Source: Alistipes sp. (GTDB taxonomy: Bacteria > Bacteroidota > Bacteroidia > Bacteroidales > Rikenellaceae). From it: DNA of 22,337 nt. The DNA is taken from positions 1 through 22,337 of the forward strand of contig JAFXIS010000059.1 in NCBI GenBank assembly GCA_017532885.1. The letters are read 5' to 3'. Below, in pieces: positions 14,694 through 22,337 of the stretch. How positions within the stretch are numbered: the stretch's first letter is position 1; every line of letters begins with the position of its first letter. Both the position numbers and the translations under genes were made by a program. The notes below the pieces were generated by a model. The model had not been told where the DNA came from. It did not search any database and was given only the letters and a program-made list of their open reading frames with translations.

Positions 14694-17525
14694 TTAGTCT
14701 GCGTTGCAGCAAACGAGGTTACGATCGCCGTAGCCGTTGTCAATCTTCGTAACATAGGGGAAGAACTTTGCTGTCTTAACCCACTCCAACGGGAAGGCTG
14801 CCTCGGCGCGCGTGTAGGGGTGTGACCACTCGCCTGCCAACTCTACGGCTGTATGCGGAGCATTTACCACCACATTATCTTTCTCGCCCGATGCGGCCGC
14901 AGCCTCGCACTCACGCTTAATCTGAACGAGTGCCTCCATAAAGCGGTCCATTTCGGCCTTAGGCTCCGACTCGGTAGGCTCCACCATTAAGGTCTCGTGT
15001 ACGGGGAACGAGAGGGTAGGAGCGTGGAAGCCGTAGTCCATCAAGCGGTGAGCAATATCACCGCAGTCGATGCCGTAGTCGTGCTTGAAGTGTGTGAGGT
15101 CGAGAATCATCTCGTGACCCACGCGACCGGTCTCGCCCGAATAGTAGGTGCGATACTCCTCCTTCAACGCCGACGACATATAGTTAGCATTTACGATAGC
15201 CATTTCGGTAGAGTGACGCAAGCCCTCCTCGCCGAGCATCTTGATATAACCGTAGGTAATCGGGAGCAACATTGCTGAGCCCCAAGGTGCTGACGATACG
15301 GCTGTGATACCATCCTCGCCGCCTGTTGCCACTACGGGGTGAGAAGGTAGGAATGGTTTCAAATGCTCTGCCACGCAGATAGGACCTACACCCGGACCAC
15401 CGCCGCCGTGAGGCATTGCGAAGGTCTTGTGGAGGTTGAGGTGGCATACATCGGCGCCGATATATCCGGGGTTGGTGAGGCCGACCTGTGCGTTCATGTT
15501 TGCTCCGTCCATATATACCTGACCGCCCGCATCGTGTACAGCATCTACAATCTCGCGTATGCGGCTCTCGAATACGCCGTGAGTCGAAGGATATGTTACC
15601 ATCAATCCGCACAACTCCGATGAGTGCTCCAAAGCCTTAGCCTTCAAATCCTCAACATCGATATTTCCGTTCTCGTCGCACTTTACCGTCACAATCTTCA
15701 TACCTGCCATAGCCGCTGATGCGGGGTTGGTACCGTGAGCTGATGCAGGAATGAGAATGATGTTACGATAGCCCTGACCGCGGCTCTGATGATATGCGCG
15801 GATAACCATAAGGCCCGAGTACTCGCCTGCAGCACCCGAATTGGGCTGCAATGAGCAACCTGCAAAGCCTGTGATGGTTGCCAAATCGCTCTCCAACTCC
15901 GAGATAAGCTCGGTATAGCCCTCGGTTTGGTCGGCGGGAGCGAAGGGGTGCATATCCTGGAATCCTGCCAATGAAAGGGGCTGCATAATAGCGGCAGCGT
16001 TGAGCTTCATTGTACAAGAACCGAGTGAAATCATAGAGTTTGCAAGCGAGATATCGCGCAACTCCAATTGCTTGATATAACGCATCATATCGCTCTCCGA
16101 GCGGTAGCGGTTGAAGACCGGCTCTGTGAGAATCTCGCTCTTGCGAAGCAGTGCGTCGGCAAGTGCTACCTTGTCCGAAATCTTCACAGCCTTAGCCTTC
16201 TTGCCTGCAGCCTCGGCGAAGATAGCTACGATAGCTTCAACCTCCTCAGGAGTGGTAACCTCGTCGGTCGAGAGGCGAACCTTGCCCTCCGATGGGTAGT
16301 GGAAGTTGATACCTGCTGCCAGAGCAATATCCTGAACTACGGCAGCCTCGGCCGCAACCTCTACGGTGTCGAAGATATCCTTGTGAGTGAGCTTGTAACC
16401 CAAAGCCTTCAATCCTTCGGCAACGGCAACAGCCGAAGTGTGAGCTGTCATAGCGGCACGACGCAAGCCCTCGGCACCATTGTATACGCAGTAGAATCCT
16501 GCCATAGATGCCATCAATGCCGATGCAGTACAAATGTTTGAAGTGGCCTTCTCGCGCTTGATATGCTGCTCGCGCATCTGTAACGACATACGCAGAGCCT
16601 TGTTGCCCAAGCGGTCCACCGATACACCGATAATACGGCCCGGAATATTACGCTTGTAAGCCTCGCGGCACGCCATATAACCTGCTGCGGGACCTCCGAA
16701 GCCCATAGGACAACCTAAACGCTGTGTAGAACCTACGGCGATGTCGGCACCCCACTCGGCGGGAGCGGTCAAAAGTGCCAATGATAAGATGTCGGCAACG
16801 GCAGCAACCAAAGCACCTGCCGAGTGTGCTTTCTCGGCAAATGCGGCGTAGTTGCGTACTTCGCCCGAAGCAGAAGGATACTGCACCAAGACACCAAACT
16901 CCTTGCCTGAGAATTCGTATGTAGAGAAGTCATCGACGATAAGTTCAATGCCGAAAGGCTCGCTGCGAGTGAGCAGTACATCCAAATTCTGCGGGAAAAT
17001 ATCTTTATCAACGAAGAGCTGATTGCGACCCTCCTTAACAGCATCGCGTGAGCGCAAGGCGTACATCATAAGCATAGCCTCGGCAGCAGCAGTCGCCTCG
17101 TCCAAGAGTGAGCAGTTGGCAATCTGCATACCCGTAAGCGAGAGGATTGCAGTCTGGAAGTTTAGCAGAGCCTCCAAGCGGCCCTGCGAAATCTCTGCCT
17201 GATAGGGAGTGTAAGAGGTATACCATGCAGGATTTTCAAATACATTACGGCTGACAACGGCGGGAACGGCCGTAGGATAGAATCCCATGCCGATGAATGA
17301 ACGCAAACGGCGATTCTTTGCAGCCAATGAGGCTACATGTGCCGCAAACTCATACTCGCTCATGCCCTCGGTGGGTAGTGCGATGGGCTTCTTCAAGCGG
17401 ATAGAGGCGGGGATAACCTGCGCGATAAGCTCCTCGACTGTCTCTACGCCGATAACCTTCAACATCTCTTGAAGGTCTTGCTGGTTTGTTACGCCAATGT
17501 GGCGATTCATAAATTTGTCAAACAT
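14694..17525 (-). CDS. gcvP: Glycine dehydrogenase (decarboxylating), P-protein of the glycine cleavage system
   Basis: A 943-residue single-chain P-protein that decarboxylates glycine and loads the aminomethyl group on the H-protein lipoyl arm. It begins FMNRHIGVT, as expected. The N-terminal half carries the inactive-like aminotransferase fold, with STQRLGCPMGFGGP. The C-terminal half has the PLP-binding motif LHKTFAMPHGGGGPG with Lys700. It is full length for the fused alpha-beta form. gcvT, gcvH and lpd are not adjacent, so the system's genes are dispersed. No glycine riboswitch is visible in the 89 bp upstream, and no TAnnTTTG box is seen there, so it may be read through from the kinase-like gene before it. 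Confidence 0.97.
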   Translation of the reverse strand: MFDKFMNRHIGVTNQQDLQEMLKVIGVETVEELIAQVIPASIRLKKPIALPTEGMSEYEFAAHVASLAAKNRRLRSFIGMGFYPTAVPAVVSRNVFENPAWYTSYTPYQAEISQGRLEALLNFQTAILSLTGMQIANCSLLDEATAAAEAMLMMYALRSRDAVKEGRNQLFVDKDIFPQNLDVLLTRSEPFGIELIVDDFSTYEFSGKEFGVLVQYPSASGEVRNYAAFAEKAHSAGALVAAVADILSLALLTAPAEWGADIAVGSTQRLGCPMGFGGPAAGYMACREAYKRNIPGRIIGVSVDRLGNKALRMSLQMREQHIKREKATSNICTASALMASMAGFYCVYNGAEGLRRAAMTAHTSAVAVAEGLKALGYKLTHKDIFDTVEVAAEAAVVQDIALAAGINFHYPSEGKVRLSTDEVTTPEEVEAIVAIFAEAAGKKAKAVKISDKVALADALLRKSEILTEPVFNRYRSESDMMRYIKQLELRDISLANSMISLGSCTMKLNAAAIMQPLSLAGFQDMHPFAPADQTEGYTELISELESDLATITGFAGCSLQPNSGAAGEYSGLMVIRAYHQSRGQGYRNIILIPASAHGTNPASAAMAGMKIVTVKCDENGNIDVEDLKAKALEHSSELCGLMVTYPSTHGVFESRIREIVDAVHDAGGQVYMDGANMNAQVGLTNPGYIGADVCHLNLHKTFAMPHGGGGPGVGPICVAEHLKPFLPSHPVVATGGEDGITAVSSAPWGSAMLLPITYGYIKMLGEEGLRHSTEMAIVNANYMSSALKEEYRTYYSGETGRVGHEMILDLTHFKHDYGIDCGDIAHRLMDYGFHAPTLSFPVHETLMVEPTESEPKAEMDRFMEALVQIKRECEAAAASGEKDNVVVNAPHTAVELAGEWSHPYTRAEAAFPLEWVKTAKFFPYVTKIDNGYGDRNLVCCNAD

Positions 17526-17614
17526 CTTCTTGTTCGGTTTTATAGTTTTCGTTTATATTTTTTGTTATTTGTTTTCAGTAGTTCCTGACCATTCGCAGAG
17601 AGAGCCCTTTTACT

Positions 17615-19282
17615 CTAATACTTGAAACTGCTGCCACCGATAAACTCTCGTAAAATCGAGGTTGGCGGTATCTCGTCGGGCGAGATTGGCGTAAAATTAT
17701 CGAGGAATTTCAGCAGACGATTTGCCTCGGCATACTCCGGCTCGGTATCGGGTACTTCGCGCAGAATAGGCTCCACCTTTTGGCGTAAAACACAAATTTC
17801 GTAGAAGAGCGATGAGTTAAACATCACATCGGCCTCCTCCTGATAGGGGAAGATGTGCTTCTCCTCGCCTCGGCGTACGCTTGGCCAGCGTTGAAGTGTT
17901 GCCAAAGCCGAATTTCCGCGGGTGGCATAGTCGCGTGTTATGCGACGCAGCAGTCGGTTGTCGGTAGTTGCGATACGCGAGAGGTTATCCATCGTAACCG
18001 ATGTAAGACACGACGCATAGATGCAGAACTTCTTCTCGCGCGGAATACTCGGCGTAAGGCGCGGGTTAAGGCCGTGAATACCCTCCATGATAAGTATCGA
18101 ACGCTCGTTTAGCTTGAGTGGCTTCTCGTGCCACTGGCGAGTGCCCGAAATGAAGTCGTAGCGCGGCACTTCGACACTCTCGCCTGCCTCCAGACGCTGA
18201 AGGTCGCTATTGAGTAGCTCGAGGTCGATAGCCTCCAATGCTTCGTAGTCGTAATCGCCGTTCTCGTCGCGCGGCGTATGCTCCCTATCAACGAAATAGT
18301 CATCGAGCGAGATAAGAACAGGGTCCAAGCCCAACATGCGGAGTTGTATGCCTATGCGTTTCGAAGTTGTGGTCTTGCCGCTCGATGAAGGGCCCGAGAT
18401 AAGCACCATGTTTACATTGCGCTCGTTGTGTGCCCGGAAAACCTGGTCGGCAATCTGTGCCAACTTCTTCTCGTGAAAGGCCTCGGCAATCTTGATAAGT
18501 TCGCTGGTGTCGCCTTTCAGTATTTTATCGTTGAGGTGTCCCACCGTAGGAACTCCCATGATATTCACCCACTGCTGATATTCATGGAATACATCGAGCA
18601 TCTTATCCCAATGCACATTGAAATCCAACTTGTCGGGATTTAAGCGCGAGGGTAGTGCGATGTAAAAACCGTTGTAATATTGGCGTATGTCGAACAGATG
18701 AATATATCCCGTATCGGGAGCTAAAGCTCCGTAGAAGTAACCCACCATGTCGTCTAACTGATACATGTCGCTGTACAAGCGCTTGCGGGTGTTAAGCAGG
18801 GCAATCTTATCGTCAAAACCAAATTTTTCGTAGATGCCGTTTATCTCTGATGTGTGCAGGCGATGGCGCAAAATCGGATAGCGGGCATCGATAATCTCCT
18901 GCATGCGTTGGCGCAATTCGCCAAGTTGCATATCCGAAGGTACTCCGTCGGCAAATTCGCAATAGAATCCGCGACCTACGGTGTGGCGAATGTAAAACTT
19001 TGTACCGGGGCGAAGCGACCATACGGCCTTTTGCAGAATGAAGGATATGGTGCGCTGGTAGACGCGATAACCCTCGAAATGCGTGATGTCGATAAATCGC
19101 ACATCCATGGGCTTGAAAATGCGGTAATTCAACTCCTTGAGGCGATTGTTGGTGTATGCGGCAAGAAAAGGATGCGAAGTCTCCAACTGCAACATATCCA
19201 ACAACTCCAAGAGCGATGTCCCCAACTCTACCTCAATCTCGGTAGAGTTGTTTTGGCACAAAACTTTTACTTTTTCTCTCAT
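17615..19282 (-). CDS. Uridine kinase-like nucleoside kinase with TGS and ThrRS-like N-terminal domains
   Basis: A 555-residue protein. Residues 1-65 form a TGS-like domain (EIEVELGTSLLELLDML). Residues about 70-200 resemble the threonyl-tRNA synthetase second additional domain (HTVGRGFYCEFADG). Residues about 290-500 form a phosphoribulokinase/uridine-kinase P-loop domain: Walker A GPSSSGKT (297-304), then LISLDDYFVDREHTPRDENG. The fused form is recurrent in Bacteroidota and Firmicutes; the phosphorylated substrate is not proven and uridine is only the best guess. The frame extends upstream to 19405, but the ATG at 19282 is preferred: a -7 box at 19303-19310 sits before it, and the longer form would cover the divergent gene's promoter. 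Confidence 0.88.
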   Translation of the reverse strand: MREKVKVLCQNNSTEIEVELGTSLLELLDMLQLETSHPFLAAYTNNRLKELNYRIFKPMDVRFIDITHFEGYRVYQRTISFILQKAVWSLRPGTKFYIRHTVGRGFYCEFADGVPSDMQLGELRQRMQEIIDARYPILRHRLHTSEINGIYEKFGFDDKIALLNTRKRLYSDMYQLDDMVGYFYGALAPDTGYIHLFDIRQYYNGFYIALPSRLNPDKLDFNVHWDKMLDVFHEYQQWVNIMGVPTVGHLNDKILKGDTSELIKIAEAFHEKKLAQIADQVFRAHNERNVNMVLISGPSSSGKTTTSKRIGIQLRMLGLDPVLISLDDYFVDREHTPRDENGDYDYEALEAIDLELLNSDLQRLEAGESVEVPRYDFISGTRQWHEKPLKLNERSILIMEGIHGLNPRLTPSIPREKKFCIYASCLTSVTMDNLSRIATTDNRLLRRITRDYATRGNSALATLQRWPSVRRGEEKHIFPYQEEADVMFNSSLFYEICVLRQKVEPILREVPDTEPEYAEANRLLKFLDNFTPISPDEIPPTSILREFIGGSSFKY

Positions 19283-19302
19283 AAAACCAATGTTAAGGTG
19301 TG

Positions 19303-19310
19303 TAAAGATA
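19303..19310 (-). promoter_or_regulatory. -7 box for the uridine kinase-like gene
   Basis: On the minus strand TATCTTTA differs from TAnnTTTG at one base and lies 20 bp before the ATG at 19282. No clear -33 element is seen. It supports the shorter start. Confidence 0.4.
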
Positions 19311-19323
19311 ATCAATTTATTTT

Positions 19324-19331
19324 TAACTTTG
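19324..19331 (+). promoter_or_regulatory. -7 box for the 5'-nucleotidase-like gene
   Basis: TAACTTTG matches TAnnTTTG and would give a leader of about 85 bases before the ATG at 19425. The -33 element is not convincing. It lies 13 bp from the opposing -7 box at 19303-19310. Confidence 0.4.
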
Positions 19332-19424
19332 TCAGCGAGAAAATAAAATAATGCAGGGTAGCGATAAAAAAGAGCATTAAATGTGTAAAAAGCGACCCGC
19401 CGCATTTATTGAAAAGATTGGATT

Positions 19425-20858
19425 ATGAAGAAAAAGATTTTTTTGTTGTGTGCCCTGTTGGCGGTTGCATTTGTCGGATATAAGGTGTGGGAGCGCCATT
19501 TCTCGGAGCGAAGCATTGTGATATTGTCCACTTCGGATATTCATGCCAAAGTTGAGAACTTCCCGCAGTTGGCTACGGCGGTGAAAGAGTGCCGCGATAC
19601 GGTTACAACCTTTTTGGTGGATGCCGGTGACCGCTGGACGGGTAATGCCTATGTAGATATGGCAAAGGAGCCGCGTCGCCCCGTGATTGATATGATGAAC
19701 GATATGGGTTACGATGTGGCAACGCTCGGTAATCATGAGTTTGATGATGGGCAGGCTTTCCTGGGGCATATAAACTCTTTGGCGAAGTTTGATATCGTGT
19801 GTGCTAACTGCTTGAGCGATACGATTACCTTCCCCGAACCTCGCCCCTATGAGGTCTATTGCCGTAAAGGTGTGAAGGTCGGTTTTGTCGGCGTAATTAC
19901 AAATTATGACCGCAATAATCGCCCTGCGGGTAAGGATGAGAGCTATGTCGGACTCCGTTTCCCCGACCCGCAGCAGACGGCTATGGAACAGGCGGCGAAG
20001 CTACGCAAGAAATGCGATGTCTTGGTGTTGCTTTCGCATATGGGCGATGATATGGATAGAGCTTTGGCTACAAAGTGCTATGATTACGATATGATTGTGT
20101 GCGGTCATACGCATAATTTGGTCGATACGCTTATTAACAACACCTTGTTGGGTCAATCGGGAAATAATTGCAAGCGCGTGGGTGTTACGCATATTCGAAT
20201 GAAGGGAACAAAGATTCTCGGTATGGAGTATGATATTGTGCCGTTGAAGGATTATCAGCCCGATGCAGTCTACGCCGAGTGGGTTGAGCGCCTGCACGAT
20301 AACGAGGCTTTGAGTGCTCCTTTGGGTGAGAGTCGGGAGCTGCTTTACCGCACGGGCCTTGCCGCCTGGGAGGTGGATGTTATAAAACGCGCATTGGGCG
20401 TCGATATTGCTCTGTATCATCGTGGCGGCATACGCTTTGACCCCATGCCAGCAACCTCGATAAGCACTGCCGATATATATAGCTTGGAGCCCTTCTCTTC
20501 GACGCTTTACACGATGACGATGACGCCTGCTCAATTGCGACAGATGATTATCACGAAGTTCAACGATACAGAAAATCCCAAGGAGTCGCATCGTGTAGAT
20601 ATATTTTCGAATATCCCCTATACAATCTTTACCGATGCGGCGGGTGAGGCTGTGGATGTACGGTTTGAGGGCCTTGCCGAGGGCGAAAAGTATAGTGTTG
20701 CGATGGGCGACTATATGTATGCTAATTATAAAGGTGTCGAGGCTGAAAATGTAATGACGGAGGGTATTCTGCTGACCGATATTTTGATTAACGATTTACG
20801 CAAAAATTCTCCGATAGATTACTCGAATGAACCGGTGCAGAGGGTAGAGAGAAAATAA
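19425..20858 (+). CDS. 5'-nucleotidase/2',3'-cyclic phosphodiesterase family metallophosphatase
   Basis: A 477-residue exported or membrane-anchored phosphoesterase. An N-terminal hydrophobic stretch (5-20) follows MKKK and could be a signal anchor; no lipobox is present. The di-metal site is complete: Asp38 and His40 in STSDIH, Asp69 in DAGDRWTG, GNHEFD (Asn103, His104), His205 in LSHMGDD and GHTH with His228 and His230. Residues about 310-470 are the 5'-nucleotidase C-terminal domain that sets nucleotide specificity. It likely dephosphorylates nucleotides outside the cytoplasm, in line with nucleotide scavenging beside the two exported nucleases. It is one of only two plus-strand genes here. 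Confidence 0.92.
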   Translation: MKKKIFLLCALLAVAFVGYKVWERHFSERSIVILSTSDIHAKVENFPQLATAVKECRDTVTTFLVDAGDRWTGNAYVDMAKEPRRPVIDMMNDMGYDVATLGNHEFDDGQAFLGHINSLAKFDIVCANCLSDTITFPEPRPYEVYCRKGVKVGFVGVITNYDRNNRPAGKDESYVGLRFPDPQQTAMEQAAKLRKKCDVLVLLSHMGDDMDRALATKCYDYDMIVCGHTHNLVDTLINNTLLGQSGNNCKRVGVTHIRMKGTKILGMEYDIVPLKDYQPDAVYAEWVERLHDNEALSAPLGESRELLYRTGLAAWEVDVIKRALGVDIALYHRGGIRFDPMPATSISTADIYSLEPFSSTLYTMTMTPAQLRQMIITKFNDTENPKESHRVDIFSNIPYTIFTDAAGEAVDVRFEGLAEGEKYSVAMGDYMYANYKGVEAENVMTEGILLTDILINDLRKNSPIDYSNEPVQRVERK

Positions 20859-20970
20859 TTCAAAATTCAAAATTCAAAATTTTTTGAATCCGTTATTCTG
20901 AGTGCTGATTTTTTTGTCAGTCGTTTTGAGTGATTATTTTTTGCCCGTCATTCTGGGAGATTGTTTTTTC

Positions 20971-21066
20971 GTCACTCTGAGGGAGCGTATGCGACCGTGA
21001 GAGTCTAAATAAGAGCAAAGATGAAAGAGATTCTCACGCAAAACTGCGTTTTGCTCAGAATGACGG
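20971..21066. repeat. REP-like module pair, tails inward
   Basis: Module A (20971-21009, forward) and module B (21027-21066, reverse) are near copies of those at 11552-11647, with 37/39 and 37/40 identical bases. The arrangement is opposite: here the GTCA starts face outward, giving the pair terminal inverted repeats GTCACTCTGAG and CTCAGAATGAC. Module B has a perfect inner hairpin, GCAAAAC-GCA-GTTTTGC. Confidence 0.85.
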
Positions 21067-21077
21067 CGGAAAATAAA

Positions 21078-21157
21078 GGAGTTTAGAGAACTTAGGGAGT
21101 TTAGTGGTAGCTGCGCTAAATTCCCTAAATTCATTAAATCCTCCCTAAACTCCCTAC
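21078..21157. repeat. Inverted repeat built from GGGAGTTTA units
   Basis: The left arm (21078-21110) has degenerate GGAGTTTAG units, and the right arm (21115-21157) has the complement (CTAAACTCCC and variants). The arms pair imperfectly, with an internal extra segment in the right arm. Confidence 0.7.
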
Positions 21158-21170
21158 CATCATCCGACGC

Positions 21171-21206
21171 AATAAAAAAGTCCCGAACCTTTGCGATTCG
21201 GGACTT
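21171..21206 (-). terminator. Rho-independent terminator of rpsA
   Basis: Perfect 10-bp arms AAGTCCCGAA (21178-21187) and TTCGGGACTT (21197-21206) are followed on the minus strand by a T-run (TTTTTTATT). It begins 22 bp past the rpsA stop. Confidence 0.9.
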
Positions 21207-21227
21207 CGTATTATGGATTAGATGAAA

Positions 21228-22337
21228 TTAGTTCTTCTTCTCCATTGCGGCCTTCAACTCAGCCAAACCTGCGATGTCACCCAAAGTGGTCTTCTCAACA
21301 GAAGCGTTAATCTTCTTTACAGAAGCCTTTGCAGCATCAGCAGCAGCCTTCTTCTCAGCCTTCTCGGCAGCAACCTCAGCACGCTTTACCTCCTCGAAAA
21401 TACGAGTGTGTGAAAGAGTGATGCGCTTTGTAGCCTTTGAGAACTCGATAACCTTGAACTCGGCAGTCTCGCCGGCCTTCAAAGTTGTACCGTCCTCCTT
21501 AACAAGCTGCTTTGCAGGTGCAAAACCTGTGATGTTCTCCTCAAGAGCAACAACTGCGCCCTTATCGCCAACCTCGCTGATTGTAGCGGTGTGAACAGTA
21601 TCAACAGCATACTTGCTCTCGAACTCGTTCCAAGGATTCTCCTCCAACTGCTTGTGGCCAAGGCTCAAGCGACGGTTCTCCTTGTCGATCTCCAATACTA
21701 CAACCTCGATCTCTGCGCCAATCTGAGTGAACTCGCTGGGGTGCTTAACCTTCTTAGTCCAGCTGAGGTCTGAGATGTGAATCAAACCATCGATACCCTC
21801 CTCGATCTCAACGAATACGCCGAAGTTAGTGAAGTTGCGAACCTTAGCGTTGCACTTTGTGCCAACAGGGTACTTAGCATCGATGCCCTCCCATGGGTCG
21901 GGTGTAAGCTGCTTGATACCGAGTGACATCTTGCGCTCCTCGCGGTCCAAAGTGAGGATAACTGCCTCAACCTCGTCACCTACCTTCAAGAACTCCTGTG
22001 CTGAACGCAAGTGCTGGCTCCAAGACATCTCTGAAACATGGATAAGACCCTCTACGCCTGCTGCAATCTCAACGAATGCACCGTAGTCAGCCATAACAAC
22101 TACCTTACCCTTAACCTTGTCGCCTACCTTAAGGTCTGCATCCAAAGACTCCCAAGGATGAGCTGTGAGCTGCTTCAAACCAAGTGCGATGCGCTTCTTC
22201 TGCTCGTCGAAATCGATGATAACAACATTGAGTTTCTGATCCAAAGCAACAATCTCCTCGGGGTGATTTACGCGGCCCCAGCTAAGGTCTGTGATGTGGA
22301 TAAGACCGTCTACGCCACCAAGGTCGATGAATACACC
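21228..22337 (-). CDS. rpsA: 30S ribosomal protein S1 (3' part)
   Basis: The reading frame continues past the window edge at 22337; 369 residues are visible and the start is missing. Four S1 RNA-binding repeats follow one another. The first is cut at its start (GVFIDLGGVDGLIHITDLSWG). The next has DYGAFVEIAAGVEGLIHVSEMSW, the third NFGVFVEIEEGIDGLIHISDLSW, and the last is degenerate (GAVVALEENITGFAPAKQL). A Lys/Ala/Glu-rich helical tail of about 50 residues ends the protein. This order is that of S1 in Bacteroidota, which helps mRNA bind to ribosomes; these organisms lack strong Shine-Dalgarno sites. The strong terminator at 21171-21206 ends its transcript. Confidence 0.95.
   Translation of the reverse strand, partial: GVFIDLGGVDGLIHITDLSWGRVNHPEEIVALDQKLNVVIIDFDEQKKRIALGLKQLTAHPWESLDADLKVGDKVKGKVVVMADYGAFVEIAAGVEGLIHVSEMSWSQHLRSAQEFLKVGDEVEAVILTLDREERKMSLGIKQLTPDPWEGIDAKYPVGTKCNAKVRNFTNFGVFVEIEEGIDGLIHISDLSWTKKVKHPSEFTQIGAEIEVVVLEIDKENRRLSLGHKQLEENPWNEFESKYAVDTVHTATISEVGDKGAVVALEENITGFAPAKQLVKEDGTTLKAGETAEFKVIEFSKATKRITLSHTRIFEEVKRAEVAAEKAEKKAAADAAKASVKKINASVEKTTLGDIAGLAELKAAMEKKN

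Larger units (their letters stand above)
20859..21177. other. Convergent intergenic region filled with repeats
   Basis: No gene is seen in this stretch between the phosphoesterase and rpsA. It contains three tandem ATTCAAA units with a weak hairpin (arms 20872-20879 and 20882-20889), which might end the phosphoesterase transcript. Next come three decayed starts of the REP-like unit (about 20889, 20918 and 20944), the intact pair at 20971-21066, and the GGGAGTTTA inverted repeat at 21078-21157. Confidence 0.8.

Noticed and set aside
17526..17614. Glycine riboswitch before gcvP
   Set aside because: The 89-bp gap is too short and shows no conserved aptamer features.
19283..19405. Longer N-terminus for the uridine kinase-like protein
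   Set aside because: It covers the intergenic promoter area, and the TGS domain starts naturally at the ATG at 19282.

Overview
The window looks like a chromosomal segment of a member of Bacteroidales (Bacteroidota); a Rikenellaceae/Alistipes-like genome is my guess, not shown. The reasons: several genes are preceded by the Bacteroidota sigma-ABfr promoter (TTTG or TTG, 19-20 bp, TAnnTTTG) and none by an obvious Shine-Dalgarno. Rho carries a long charged insert, there is a lipoprotein with a BACON-like domain, the uridine-kinase-type gene has a TGS/ThrRS-like N-terminus, and there is a stand-alone HsdR-N-type nuclease. All protein genes but two lie on the minus strand. LAYOUT, 1-2174: a helically spaced CGACA array and hairpin, tRNA-Lys(CTT) with promoter and terminator, a secreted truncated GH2-like protein whose acid/base Glu is Asp, and a divergent single-domain PD-(D/E)XK protein. 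2188-6382: a tight minus-strand run of YitT-type membrane protein, MiaB, a LytS-like sensor kinase and its LytTR response regulator; the regulator has a one-base frameshift near codon 25. 6572-9133: rho followed 9 bp later by a secreted S1/P1 zinc nuclease with all nine metal ligands. 9559-11484: a large lipoprotein DNA/RNA non-specific endonuclease (DRGH). 11695-14572: a PanE-like reductase and a TIGR04076-like small protein, separated by a two-gene AT-rich island. 14694-20858: gcvP, a TGS/uridine-kinase-like NTPase, and a divergent 5'-nucleotidase-family phosphoesterase. 20859-21227: a repeat-filled convergent intergenic region. 21228-22337: the 3' part of rpsA (ribosomal protein S1), running off the window. 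MOST INTERESTING: the island at about 12738-14193 encodes a nucleoside-2-deoxyribosyltransferase-fold protein followed, 22 bp later, by a TIR-Sel1 repeat protein. By hand count, single 60-base lines inside it have 18-45% GC against 52-57% in two flanking lines. Both proteins belong to folds that cleave N-glycosidic bonds of nucleotides, so I read it as a candidate NAD/nucleotide-targeting defence or signalling module. This is inference. Also notable are paired REP-like modules in opposite arrangement at 11552-11647 and 20971-21066.
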